Positions 27,922 through 36,192 of a stretch of DNA of 64,000 bases are shown here, one piece after another (the stretch's first letter is position 1; every line of letters begins with the position of its first letter). Source of the DNA: Escherichia fergusonii ATCC 35469. GTDB taxonomy: Bacteria; Pseudomonadota; Gammaproteobacteria; Enterobacterales; Enterobacteriaceae. The stretch lies in NCBI RefSeq assembly GCF_000026225.1, contig NC_011740.1:1488001-1552000 (forward strand), given 5' to 3'. The translations under genes were made by a program, and so were the position numbers. The notes under the pieces are model-generated. The model was not told the DNA's origin, searched no databases, and saw only the letters and a program-made list of their open reading frames with translations.

Positions 27922-27956
27922 TTGTGCCGATTATCGCACAACATTTCGATTATCGC
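27922..27956. promoter_or_regulatory. Candidate IclR/PcaU-type operator upstream of catB
   Basis: A perfect inverted pair TTGTGC (27922-27927) / GCACAA (27936-27941) encloses CGATTATC, and the 10-mer CGATTATCGC occurs twice (27928-27937 and 27947-27956), one site 19 bp from the other. PcaU/PobR operators are built of a palindrome plus a direct 10-bp repeat, which this resembles. Confidence 0.6.
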
Positions 27957-27958
27957 CG

Positions 27959-27988
27959 TTGACCATCTTGCCTGCTCGCTCCTATTGT
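27959..27988 (+). promoter_or_regulatory. Candidate catB promoter
   Basis: TTGACC (27959-27964) and TATTGT (27983-27988) with an 18-bp spacer, starting 2 bp after the direct-repeat operator and about 70 bp upstream of the catB start. Confidence 0.5.
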
Positions 27989-28058
27989 CAAAGCACAACC
28001 ACCGTTGGTTATCGCTGGCGGTAGAAAAAGTTATGTATTTCATACACAGGAAGAGACG

Positions 28059-29207
28059 ATGAGCGCGACCGTAGAACGCATCGAATGTTGGCTGGTAGAT
28101 TTGCCAACTATTCGCCCCCACAAGCTTTCCATGACCACCATGGGGTGTCAGACACTGGTCATTGTGCGTCTTACCCGTTCTGACGGTATTACAGGGATAG
28201 GGGAAGCGACCACCATCGGTGGCTTAAGTTACGGCGTGGAAAGCCCGGAGGCCATCGCCTGTGCAATTACAGATTACCTGACTCCCTTGTTAAAAGGGCT
28301 GCCAGCCGACAACCTTAATGCGATCACCGCGCGAATGAATGCGGCGATCAAAGGGAATACGTTCGCCAAATCAGCGATTGAAACCGCATTGCTTGATGCT
28401 CAGGGTAAAGCACAGGGATTACCTGTTTCGGCACTTCTTGGCGGTGGCTTGTCAACAACCTTGCCTGTCCTCTGGACCCTGGCGAGTGGTGACACAACAA
28501 AAGATATTGCTGAAGGTGAGAATCTGTTGGATCAGGGGCGTCACCAGGCTTTTAAACTCAAAATTGGTGCGCGGGAGTTGCAGGCTGATCTCCGGCATAC
28601 CAGAGCAATTGTTGAGGCACTGGGAGATCGCGCCAGTATTCGCGTCGATGTTAACCAGGCGTGGAATGCCACCACAGCAGCCAAAGGATGTCGTGAGCTG
28701 GCGGCTATGGGCGTGGATCTGATTGAACAGCCTGTCAGTGCTCAGGATAACGCCGCACTGGTACGTCTGAGCCATCAGGTAGAAACGGCAATTCTTGCTG
28801 ATGAAGCGGTGGCGAATCTTTACGACGGTTATCAACTGGCTCAACAAGGATTTAGTGGTGCGTATGCGCTGAAAATTGCCAAAGCAGGTGGTCCAAATAG
28901 TGTGCTGGCACTGGCTCGCGTGGCGCAAGCGGCAGGTATTGGGCTGTATGGCGGTACCATGCTGGAAGGCACTGTTGGCACCGTCGCCTCTTTGCACGCC
29001 TGGTCAACACTACCGTTGCAGTGGGGCACAGAAATGTTCGGTCCGCTGCTGTTAAAAGATGACATCGTTAGTGTACCGCTCACTTTTGCTGATGGTCAGG
29101 TAACACTCCCCCAAACACCAGGACTGGGTGTGGAGCTGGATGAAGACAAATTGCGTTTCTATTCCCGTAAAAGAAACGCGGTAACAGGAGAGAACCATGT
29201 TATTTAA
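28059..29207 (+). CDS. catB: Muconate cycloisomerase CatB
   Basis: 382 aa enolase-superfamily enzyme converting cis,cis-muconate to (+)-muconolactone. K167-L-K169 motif (AFKLKIG), metal ligands in RVDVNQAW, LIEQPV and ILADEAV, and the second lysine in YALKIAKAGG. Start ATG 28059 has AGGAAGAG before it; the frame from 28005 has none. First gene of catB-catC-catA; its stop overlaps catC by 11 bp. Confidence 0.93.
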   Translation: MSATVERIECWLVDLPTIRPHKLSMTTMGCQTLVIVRLTRSDGITGIGEATTIGGLSYGVESPEAIACAITDYLTPLLKGLPADNLNAITARMNAAIKGNTFAKSAIETALLDAQGKAQGLPVSALLGGGLSTTLPVLWTLASGDTTKDIAEGENLLDQGRHQAFKLKIGARELQADLRHTRAIVEALGDRASIRVDVNQAWNATTAAKGCRELAAMGVDLIEQPVSAQDNAALVRLSHQVETAILADEAVANLYDGYQLAQQGFSGAYALKIAKAGGPNSVLALARVAQAAGIGLYGGTMLEGTVGTVASLHAWSTLPLQWGTEMFGPLLLKDDIVSVPLTFADGQVTLPQTPGLGVELDEDKLRFYSRKRNAVTGENHVI

Positions 29208-29487
29208 AGTCGATATGACTGTGAATATTCCACGTGATATTCCTTTTGCTGAAATCGAAGATATAAAAAAACGTGAAAAAGATTATTCACAACAATTACA
29301 ACGTGAAGGTAAATGGCGTCATATCTGGCGTGTTGCCGGTCTTTATGCCAATGTCAGTATATTTGACGTTAAAGACGCCGAAGAATTACATGAATTATTA
29401 ATGGCACTACCGCTATATCCGTTTATGGATATTAATGTAGAGGCGCTTTGCCGTCATCCTTCTTCAATTCGTGATGATGACCGTTAA
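29197..29487 (+). CDS. catC: Muconolactone delta-isomerase CatC
   Basis: 96 aa ferredoxin-like fold protein, the usual CatC length, converting muconolactone to 3-oxoadipate enol-lactone. Starts MLFKVDMTVNIP with the family-typical W-R-H-I-W-R-V-AGLYANVSIFD core. Translationally coupled to catB by an 11-bp overlap. Confidence 0.93.
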   Translation: MLFKVDMTVNIPRDIPFAEIEDIKKREKDYSQQLQREGKWRHIWRVAGLYANVSIFDVKDAEELHELLMALPLYPFMDINVEALCRHPSSIRDDDR

Positions 29488-29503
29488 TTAATATCTTACC
29501 TCA

Positions 29504-29523
29504 TGCCGGATAACTCCGGCATT
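29504..29523 (+). terminator. Intercistronic hairpin catC-catA
   Basis: 8-bp perfect stem ATGCCGGA / TCCGGCAT with TAAC loop and no T-run. More likely an mRNA-stability or processing element than a full terminator. Confidence 0.5.
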
Positions 29524-29551
29524 ATCCTGGAACAATAAAAGTGAGAATAAT

Positions 29552-30478
29552 ATGAGCAATTCATTTGTTAAACACGAAGATGTGCAGAATTTACTGCGCA
29601 TCAGCGCCGGGTTAAATACTACTGATGGCGACGAACGTTTTAAATCGATCATGCATCGTTTATTAGAAAATATTTGTACTTTAATTGATGACTACAATAT
29701 CACACAGGAAGAGTTCTGGCAGGCAATCAATTATTTGCATGAGCTGGGCGGCCGACAAGAAGCGGCATTGCTGGCAGCCGGTCTGGGGCTGGAGCATTAT
29801 CTTGATCTGCGCCAGGACGCCCTCGATGCGGCGCAACAGCGTGAAACGGGCACGCCGCGTACCATCGAAGGCCCACTGTATGTCGCTAACGCGCCTTTGT
29901 CAGAGAGCCATGCCCGTATGGATGATGGTGCGGACGCCGGGGAAGTGATGTGGTTGCATGGTCAGGTAAAAGATACGCAAGGCCGCCCGGTAGAAAACGC
30001 GATTGTTGATATCTGGCACGCTAATACGCTGGGTAATTACTCCTTCTTTGACCAGAGCCAAAGCGAATATAACCTGCGTCGTCGTATTCGTACGGGAGCT
30101 GATGGTCGTTACAGTGTGCGGAGTATTGTGCCGTCCGGGTACGGTTGCCCACCAGATGGTCCAACCCAAAAACTGCTGGATCGCCTGGGTCGTCATGGTA
30201 ATCGCCCGGCGCATATTCACTTTTTCGTTTCCGCGCCTGGACATAAGCACCTTACCAGTCAGATCAACCTGAATGGCGATCAATATTTATGGGACGACTT
30301 TGCCTTTGCTACCCGTGATGGGCTGATTGCTGATCCGGTAAAAGTTAATGAAAGTGCAAAAATTGCTGAGCGCGGGCTTGATGGCGAACACACTGAAGTA
30401 CGCTTTGACTTTACATTATGTAAAGCTCAAAACCCGGATGAAGAGCAGCGTATTACCCGCCTGCGCGCACAAGAATAA
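29552..30478 (+). CDS. catA: Catechol 1,2-dioxygenase CatA
   Basis: 308 aa intradiol dioxygenase: N-terminal helical dimerisation domain (about 1-110) and catalytic beta domain. Iron ligands Y163 (GNYSFF), Y197 (SGYGCPPDG), H221 and H223 (RPAHIHFF) are all present. Cleaves catechol to cis,cis-muconate. GGAACAATAAAAGTGAG precedes the ATG, giving a weak ribosome site. Confidence 0.95.
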   Translation: MSNSFVKHEDVQNLLRISAGLNTTDGDERFKSIMHRLLENICTLIDDYNITQEEFWQAINYLHELGGRQEAALLAAGLGLEHYLDLRQDALDAAQQRETGTPRTIEGPLYVANAPLSESHARMDDGADAGEVMWLHGQVKDTQGRPVENAIVDIWHANTLGNYSFFDQSQSEYNLRRRIRTGADGRYSVRSIVPSGYGCPPDGPTQKLLDRLGRHGNRPAHIHFFVSAPGHKHLTSQINLNGDQYLWDDFAFATRDGLIADPVKVNESAKIAERGLDGEHTEVRFDFTLCKAQNPDEEQRITRLRAQE

Positions 30479-30490
30479 ATTCTCCTTTCG

Positions 30491-30521
30491 CGGTATTACG
30501 TTGAGGTAATACCGCCGTTTT
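30491..30521 (+). terminator. Terminator between catA and benA
   Basis: 9-bp stem CGGTATTAC / GTAATACCG with 6-base loop, then CCGTTTTTATTTT. A good intrinsic terminator, which would separate catBCA from benABCD or attenuate read-through. Confidence 0.75.
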
Positions 30522-30557
30522 TATTTTATATCTGGTTTATCCCGGAGGGCTAAGTTC

Positions 30558-31940
30558 ATGCAAAAAACTCTCTCAACATTAAAAGATAAAATCAGCAATG
30601 CATTAATTGTTGATCGTGAAAATCATATTTATCGTTGCCATCGGTCTATATTTACCGATCAGCAATTGTTTGATTTTGAAATGAAGCATATTTTTGAAGG
30701 TAACTGGGTATTCCTCGCCCATGAAAGCCAAATTCCCGAAGCAGGGGATTATTATACTTTAACGCTGGGACGTCAGCCGGTCATTATTACCCGCGATAAA
30801 AAAGGTGAGCTTCATGCCTTAATCAATAGTTGTGCTCACCGTGGCGCGATGTTATGTCGACGCAAGCGGGGAAATAAAAACTCATTTACCTGTCCATTTC
30901 ATGGCTGGACATTTAGTAATAACGGCAAATTATTAAAAGCAAAAGATGAAAGTACCGGCGCGTATCCTCCAACATTTAAACATGAAGGTTCCCACGATTT
31001 ACAGAAATTGCCCCGTTTCCAGTCGTATCGCGGATTTCTGTTCGGTAGCCTGAATGACGATGTTATGTCGCTGGAAGAGTATCTCGGTGAAACCTGCAAA
31101 ATCATTGATTTGATCGTTGATCAAGCTCCGGAAGGGCTGGAAGTTCTCAATGGATCGTCGAGCTATGTTTATGAAGGGAACTGGAAGCTCGGTGCGGAAA
31201 ACGGTGCTGACGGTTACCACGTTAGCGTGGTGCACTGGAACTACTCGTCAACGATGTCACGGCGAAATTATGAAGCGGAAGGTACCCGCGCTGTAGATGC
31301 CAATGGCTGGTCAAAAAGTATTGGTGGCGGATATGGCTTTGATAACGGTCACATGTTGCTCTGGACTCGTACGTTAAACCCGGAAGTGCGTCCGGTTTAT
31401 GACCATCGGGAACGTTTACAGGCAGAATTTGGCGAACTGCGTGCTGACCAAATGGTGAACGAAACGCGTAATCTCTGTATCTATCCCAATGTTTATTTGA
31501 TGGATCAGTTTTCCACGCAGATCCGCGTAATCCGCCCCATTGCAGTTGATAAAACCGAAGTCACTATCTGGTGTTTTGCGCCAAAAGGCGAATCTGAACA
31601 GGCTCGCGCATTGCGTATTCGTCAGTATGAAGATTTCTTTAATGTCAGCGGGATGGGCACACCAGATGATCTGGAAGAATTCAGCGCCTGTCAGCGCGGT
31701 TATCTTGGTGAAAACCTGCCATGGAGCGATCTCAGCCGTGGTGCTCTGCATTGGGTTGATGGCCCGGACGAACATGCGCAACACGCAGGATTTACGCCAT
31801 TGCTCAGCGGCGTGAAATCGGAAGATGAAGCACTGTATATCGCCCATCACCATCACTGGCAAAACGTCATGCTGGCGGCACTGGAAAAAGAACAGATGTG
31901 TTATGACCAGTCAATTACTCAGCGTGTGGAGGTGGCCTGA
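30558..31940 (+). CDS. benA: Benzoate 1,2-dioxygenase large subunit BenA
   Basis: 460 aa alpha subunit of the ring-hydroxylating dioxygenase. Rieske [2Fe-2S] ligands C92-x-H94 and C112-x2-H115 (CAHRG, CPFHGW), mononuclear iron ligands H221 and H226 (GADGYHVSVVH). Hydroxylates benzoate to the cis-diol. CGGAGGG precedes ATG. Stop overlaps benB start (TGATG). Confidence 0.94.
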   Translation: MQKTLSTLKDKISNALIVDRENHIYRCHRSIFTDQQLFDFEMKHIFEGNWVFLAHESQIPEAGDYYTLTLGRQPVIITRDKKGELHALINSCAHRGAMLCRRKRGNKNSFTCPFHGWTFSNNGKLLKAKDESTGAYPPTFKHEGSHDLQKLPRFQSYRGFLFGSLNDDVMSLEEYLGETCKIIDLIVDQAPEGLEVLNGSSSYVYEGNWKLGAENGADGYHVSVVHWNYSSTMSRRNYEAEGTRAVDANGWSKSIGGGYGFDNGHMLLWTRTLNPEVRPVYDHRERLQAEFGELRADQMVNETRNLCIYPNVYLMDQFSTQIRVIRPIAVDKTEVTIWCFAPKGESEQARALRIRQYEDFFNVSGMGTPDDLEEFSACQRGYLGENLPWSDLSRGALHWVDGPDEHAQHAGFTPLLSGVKSEDEALYIAHHHHWQNVMLAALEKEQMCYDQSITQRVEVA

Positions 31941-32425
31941 TGTTAACCCTCGAACAAGTCCGCCAGTTTCTCTATTACGAAGCCCGACTGCTGGATGATC
32001 GCCAGTGGGATGAGTGGCTGAACTGCTATAGCCCAAAAGTGGTGTTCTGGATGCCTGCCTGGGGCGATGATGACAAACTGACACGTGATCCGCAAAAAGA
32101 GATCTCGCTGATCTATTACCCCAATCGTGATGGCCTGGAAGACCGGGTCTATCGCATTAAAACCGAACGTTCAGGTGCCAGTACCCCGGAACCACGTACA
32201 ACACACATGATCAGCAATGTGGAACTGCTGGGCGAAATCGAGCAGGGCATTGACGTGCGCTATAACTGGGTGACTTACAACCATCGTTATCAGCATACCG
32301 ATCTCTTTTTTGGTGCGACGCGTTGCACACTCATCGAGATTGATGGCAAACCGCAGATTATTCGTAAAACCGTACGCCTGAATAATGACTATATCCGTCA
32401 GGTGATCGACGTTTACCACATTTGA
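31940..32425 (+). CDS. benB: Benzoate 1,2-dioxygenase small subunit BenB
   Basis: 161 aa beta subunit, NTF2-like cone fold (EARLLDDRQWDEWLNCY near the N-terminus is characteristic). Structural partner of BenA in the alpha3beta3 hexamer. Coupled to benA by a 1-bp stop/start overlap. Confidence 0.94.
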   Translation: MLTLEQVRQFLYYEARLLDDRQWDEWLNCYSPKVVFWMPAWGDDDKLTRDPQKEISLIYYPNRDGLEDRVYRIKTERSGASTPEPRTTHMISNVELLGEIEQGIDVRYNWVTYNHRYQHTDLFFGATRCTLIEIDGKPQIIRKTVRLNNDYIRQVIDVYHI

Positions 32426-32434
32426 GGAGGCATG

Positions 32435-33451
32435 ATGAGTTTTACAATCGCACTCAATTTTGAAGACGGGATCACCCGATTTATTCAGTGTAACCAGGGT
32501 GAAAAAGTGTTGGATGCTGCCTACCGACAGAAGGTCAATCTGCCGATGGATTGCTCTGACGGCGTATGTGGCACTTGCAAATGCCATTGTGCCAGCGGCG
32601 AATATGCGTTGGGTGAGGATTATCTTGAGGATGCTCTCAGTGAAGATGAAGCACTGGCTCGTCAGGTGTTGACGTGTCAGATGATCCCAACCAGCGATTG
32701 TGTCATTGATATTCCTGTGGCAGCGGCGCAATGCAAAACGGCGATTACCACGACAGACGCAGAAGTCGTACAGGTCACGATGCTATCGGATACCGCCATT
32801 GAGCTGGTGGTACAACTGGATGAACCACTGACGTTTTTACCCGGCCAGTACATTAACATTCAAGTGCCAGGAACACCGCAAGTGCGCGCTTATTCATTTA
32901 GCTCCTTAGCGGGCAGTCGGGAAGGGCGATTTTTGATTCGTAACGTACCCGGCGGAATGATGAGTCAGTGGTTAACGCAACGAGCGCAACCGGGCGATCG
33001 CCTTAGCCTCAGTGGTCCGATGGGCAGCTTTTATTTACGCAGTGGTGAACGCCCATTGTTAATGCTGGCAGGAGGAACAGGGCTGGCGCCATTGTTGTCG
33101 ATGCTGGAGACATTACAGGCCAAGGGCAGTACACGCCCGGTGACGTTGTTATATGGCGTAACACTGGATTGCGATCTGGTTAAAACCCAGGAGCTGGATG
33201 CGTTCGCTCGTCAATTGAGCCAGTTTCGTTGGCTTCCGGTGGTGAGTGATGCGCAAAGCAATTGCCCACAGCGGGGATATGTTACGGAGCATCTGGATGA
33301 TGCGATGTTGAATAATGGCGATGTGGATATCTATCTTTGTGGGCCGCCACCGATGGTGAATGCCGTAGCAACGGCACTTCGCGAAAGAGGAATCTCCCCG
33401 GCAGGTTTCTGGTATGAAAAATTTATCGCCAGCCAGAGCGCGGCGGCATAA
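32435..33451 (+). CDS. benC: Benzoate dioxygenase reductase BenC
   Basis: 338 aa electron-transfer component: N-terminal plant-type [2Fe-2S] ferredoxin domain (CSDGVCGTCKCHC at about residue 40), FAD-binding domain (RAYSFSSL) and NAD-binding domain (GGTGLAPLLSML, YLCGPPPMV). Two adjacent ATGs at 32432 and 32435; the second is better spaced from GGAGG. Delivers NADH electrons to BenA. Confidence 0.93.
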   Translation: MSFTIALNFEDGITRFIQCNQGEKVLDAAYRQKVNLPMDCSDGVCGTCKCHCASGEYALGEDYLEDALSEDEALARQVLTCQMIPTSDCVIDIPVAAAQCKTAITTTDAEVVQVTMLSDTAIELVVQLDEPLTFLPGQYINIQVPGTPQVRAYSFSSLAGSREGRFLIRNVPGGMMSQWLTQRAQPGDRLSLSGPMGSFYLRSGERPLLMLAGGTGLAPLLSMLETLQAKGSTRPVTLLYGVTLDCDLVKTQELDAFARQLSQFRWLPVVSDAQSNCPQRGYVTEHLDDAMLNNGDVDIYLCGPPPMVNAVATALRERGISPAGFWYEKFIASQSAAA

Positions 33452-33460
33452 GGAACAAAA

Positions 33461-34234
33461 ATGCGATTTCAAAATAAAGTCATGGCGATAACCGGTGCAG
33501 CACAAGGCATCGGTCGGCAAACCGCTGAACAAGCAGCCCGTGAAGGGGCGCGTTTGCTGCTGATTGATCGTTCTCGTTACGTTCATGAACTGGCCGCTAC
33601 GCTGGCAAAGGCAGGTTGCGATGTTCTGGCGCTGGAAGCAGATCTCGAACAGTGGGAAAGCACCGGGCAGGCATTCGCAACAGGCGTCGCCCATTTTGGC
33701 CGACTCGATATCCTGATTAATAACGTCGGCGGGACCATTTGGGCAAAACCTTTTGCTGAGTACCAACCGGAACAAATTGAAAAAGAAGTGCGTCGATCTC
33801 TGTTTCCCACGCTTTGGGGGTGCCGTGCGGCATTACCCTGGATGCTACAACAGGGTAAAGGAAGCATTGTGAATATCTCGTCAGTGGCGACAGCTGGTGT
33901 TAATCGTGTGCCATATTCGGCAGCAAAAGGTGGGGTCAATGCGTTAACCCGTTCTATCGCGATGGAATATAGTGGTAGTGGCATTCGGATTAATGCTGTT
34001 GCCCCTGGGGGAACAGATGCCCCGACTCGTTTAACGCCTCGTAACGAAGAACAACCAACCGTTGAGGAGCAAGCCTGGTATCAGCAGGTCATTGATCAAA
34101 CGCTGGCGAGTAGCTTGATGCATCGGTACGGTACACTGGCAGAGCAGGCGAATGCCATTTTGTTTCTCGCCAGCGACGATGCCAGCTATATCACCGGTGT
34201 TACGTTACCGGTTGCAGGGGGCGATCTGGGGTAA
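33461..34234 (+). CDS. benD: cis-Diol dehydrogenase BenD
   Basis: 257 aa short-chain dehydrogenase: TGAAQGIG cofactor motif near the N-terminus, NNVGG, S-x12-YSAAKGG catalytic Tyr/Lys. Oxidises and decarboxylates benzoate cis-1,2-dihydrodiol carboxylate to catechol, linking BenABC to CatA. The 3' 35 bp overlap the convergent GFA gene. Confidence 0.92.
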   Translation: MRFQNKVMAITGAAQGIGRQTAEQAAREGARLLLIDRSRYVHELAATLAKAGCDVLALEADLEQWESTGQAFATGVAHFGRLDILINNVGGTIWAKPFAEYQPEQIEKEVRRSLFPTLWGCRAALPWMLQQGKGSIVNISSVATAGVNRVPYSAAKGGVNALTRSIAMEYSGSGIRINAVAPGGTDAPTRLTPRNEEQPTVEEQAWYQQVIDQTLASSLMHRYGTLAEQANAILFLASDDASYITGVTLPVAGGDLG

Positions 34235-34679
34235 GAGTCTCAAGGGTAATCTGGCAGGTATTGTCCATTGCTTCAACTTCTTTGCCCGTCAGGCGGGCAT
34301 ATTGACCTGTGAGATGCCAGAATTGCGGTTGCGTTTCCGTATAAATTTCTGCCGCCAGCACCAGGCGGCGCCTGTCAAGATCACTCAATTCCAGCAAGGT
34401 CCAGGGAACGAAGACACGGTGATTTTTTGTGAGCGTTAGCCACAGCGGACAGCCGCAGCCTGCGCAAAAATAGCGTCTGCCATGGGGTGTCGAGGCAAAA
34501 AAAGGCGGTGGTGGAGATTGCGCTGACATTACAGGCGACTCAGAGGCTTCCAGATACATGGCAATACCGCCAGACCATTTCTGGCACAATGTGCAGTGGC
34601 AAGCGCAAACATCGAGTGATTTTATATTGACGATAAAATGGCTTTGCCCACAAAGGCACAATCCAGTTACCTGTTGCAT
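34200..34679 (-). CDS. GFA-family zinc-binding protein
   Basis: 159 aa GFA (glutathione-dependent formaldehyde-activating-like) fold: LCLCGQSHF near the start, CACHCTLCQKWSGG and FCAGCGCPLW supply the cysteine zinc ligands. Function of this subgroup unknown; many lack glutathione chemistry. Convergent with benD with a 35-bp 3' overlap, so mutual antisense interference is possible. Confidence 0.85.
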   Translation of the reverse strand: MQQVTGLCLCGQSHFIVNIKSLDVCACHCTLCQKWSGGIAMYLEASESPVMSAQSPPPPFFASTPHGRRYFCAGCGCPLWLTLTKNHRVFVPWTLLELSDLDRRRLVLAAEIYTETQPQFWHLTGQYARLTGKEVEAMDNTCQITLETLTPDRPLQPVT

Positions 34680-34738
34680 AATTCTACCTGGAGTGCCCGT
34701 AAGCCAGCACTGCGCTGATTTACGGGCGGGATAACTTA

Positions 34739-35854
34739 TCAGAATTGATAAACCAGACCGACAGCAACAATGTTGTCAGTATTTATACTCGATTGCTTCG
34801 TGAAGCTTGTGTCATCAAGCAAGTTGATTTTGTAATCCACATAGGTGGACATATTTTTGTTGAAGTAGTAACTGGTGCCAAGATCAATGTATTCAACCAG
34901 ATCCTGGCTATCCCAACGCTCCAGTTCTTTTCCTTTCGATTTCAGATATGCCACTGACGGGCGTAAGCCGAAATCAAACTGATATTGAGCAACAAGTTCG
35001 ATGTTCTGGGTTTTATTCGCAATATATGGGCCCGTCCAGGAATTACCAAAATGCGTCATATTCAGTGTTTCAGCATAAGTGGCAGCAAGGTAGATGTTAT
35101 TCGCATCATATTTAAGGCCTGCAACCCACATTTCAGCTGCTTTACCGGAGGCGTTAATAGAATTAATTTTTGCTAATTCTTGTTGACCAACTGTTCGGTC
35201 AGAATGGGTATAAGCCGCCCCTGCAGCAAAACCTTCATAGGTATATGAGGACGAAATACCAAAGCCATCACCGTTGCCTTCAGTTTGGACGCGTCCCGAT
35301 GATGAATATTCATTACTGCTGTCATTTTTGCCCTGATACTGCACAGCGAAGTTCAGGCCTTCAACCAGACCGAAAAAGTCATTATTACGGTAAGTGGCAA
35401 GTCCAGTGCCTCGTTTAGTCATGAATACATCGGTTTGAATCCATGTGTCGGCACCGAATTCAGGCAGAGCGTCTGTCCATGCACCAATGTCATAGGCTAC
35501 GCCATAGTTACGACCATAATCGAGAGAACCGAACTGATCAAATTTCAAACCAGCAAATGCAAGACGAGTTTTATCTTTGTGGGAACCTTCCGATTCAGGT
35601 CCATTGGCCTTAAATTCATACTCAAATTGACCATAGCCTGTCAGTTCATAGGTAATTTGCGTTTCACCCTTAAAACCGAGACGAGCATAGGTTTTATCGC
35701 CATTTTTACTATCATCTTTTGAAAAGTAATGTAATCCATTCACTTTTCCATAAAGATCCAGTTTGTTGCCATCTTTGTTGTAGATTTCAGCTGCGTTTAC
35801 GGCGCCTGCTGCTAACAAAGTTGATATCACCACTGCTATTAATTTTGTTTTCAT
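34739..35854 (-). CDS. General diffusion porin, OmpC/OmpN family
   Basis: 371 aa: signal peptide (cleaved after GAVNA, residue 21), mature AEIYNKDGNKLDLYGKV start, the L3-region PEFGADTW segment, and a C-terminal YQF ending for barrel assembly. Trimeric 16-strand outer-membrane porin most similar, as I recall, to OmpN/OmpC. In K-12 the same place, next to yddG, holds yddL, a short porin remnant; here the gene is complete. Located beside the ben genes, but import of aromatics is only a suggestion. Confidence 0.92.
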   Translation of the reverse strand: MKTKLIAVVISTLLAAGAVNAAEIYNKDGNKLDLYGKVNGLHYFSKDDSKNGDKTYARLGFKGETQITYELTGYGQFEYEFKANGPESEGSHKDKTRLAFAGLKFDQFGSLDYGRNYGVAYDIGAWTDALPEFGADTWIQTDVFMTKRGTGLATYRNNDFFGLVEGLNFAVQYQGKNDSSNEYSSSGRVQTEGNGDGFGISSSYTYEGFAAGAAYTHSDRTVGQQELAKINSINASGKAAEMWVAGLKYDANNIYLAATYAETLNMTHFGNSWTGPYIANKTQNIELVAQYQFDFGLRPSVAYLKSKGKELERWDSQDLVEYIDLGTSYYFNKNMSTYVDYKINLLDDTSFTKQSSINTDNIVAVGLVYQF

Positions 35855-36192
35855 TGTATATATCTCTGTAATATTCCTAAGGTATAGTCTGCAATAATTA
35901 GAATATCAATCTTCCATAACTGCGCATATTAAAAGAGTGGCGAATCAATAGTTCAATGATTAGTTCGATATAATGCCAGATAAATTCCATTTGTGTGATT
36001 TACATCGAAGTAGCAAAAAACAGAAAATTAATAAGCTCTATTTGTCTTATAGGAATAAATAAAGCAGCCTACAGACAAAAATATTAATTAAAATAGAAAG
36101 ATATTAGTTAATTATGGTAATCACTTCGTTAAAAAATAAATGATATGCATATGAAGATGAAAGCCGCTTACAGTGTAAACGGCTTTGCCTTT
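35855..36192. other. Porin upstream region and yddG 3' region
   Basis: 338 bp, AT-rich, with no open gene. It must contain the porin promoter. Near the yddG end there is an inverted repeat AAAGCCG (36160-36166) / CGGCTTT (36180-36186) followed by GCCTTTTT on the plus strand. No certain OmpR sites could be assigned by eye. Confidence 0.55.
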
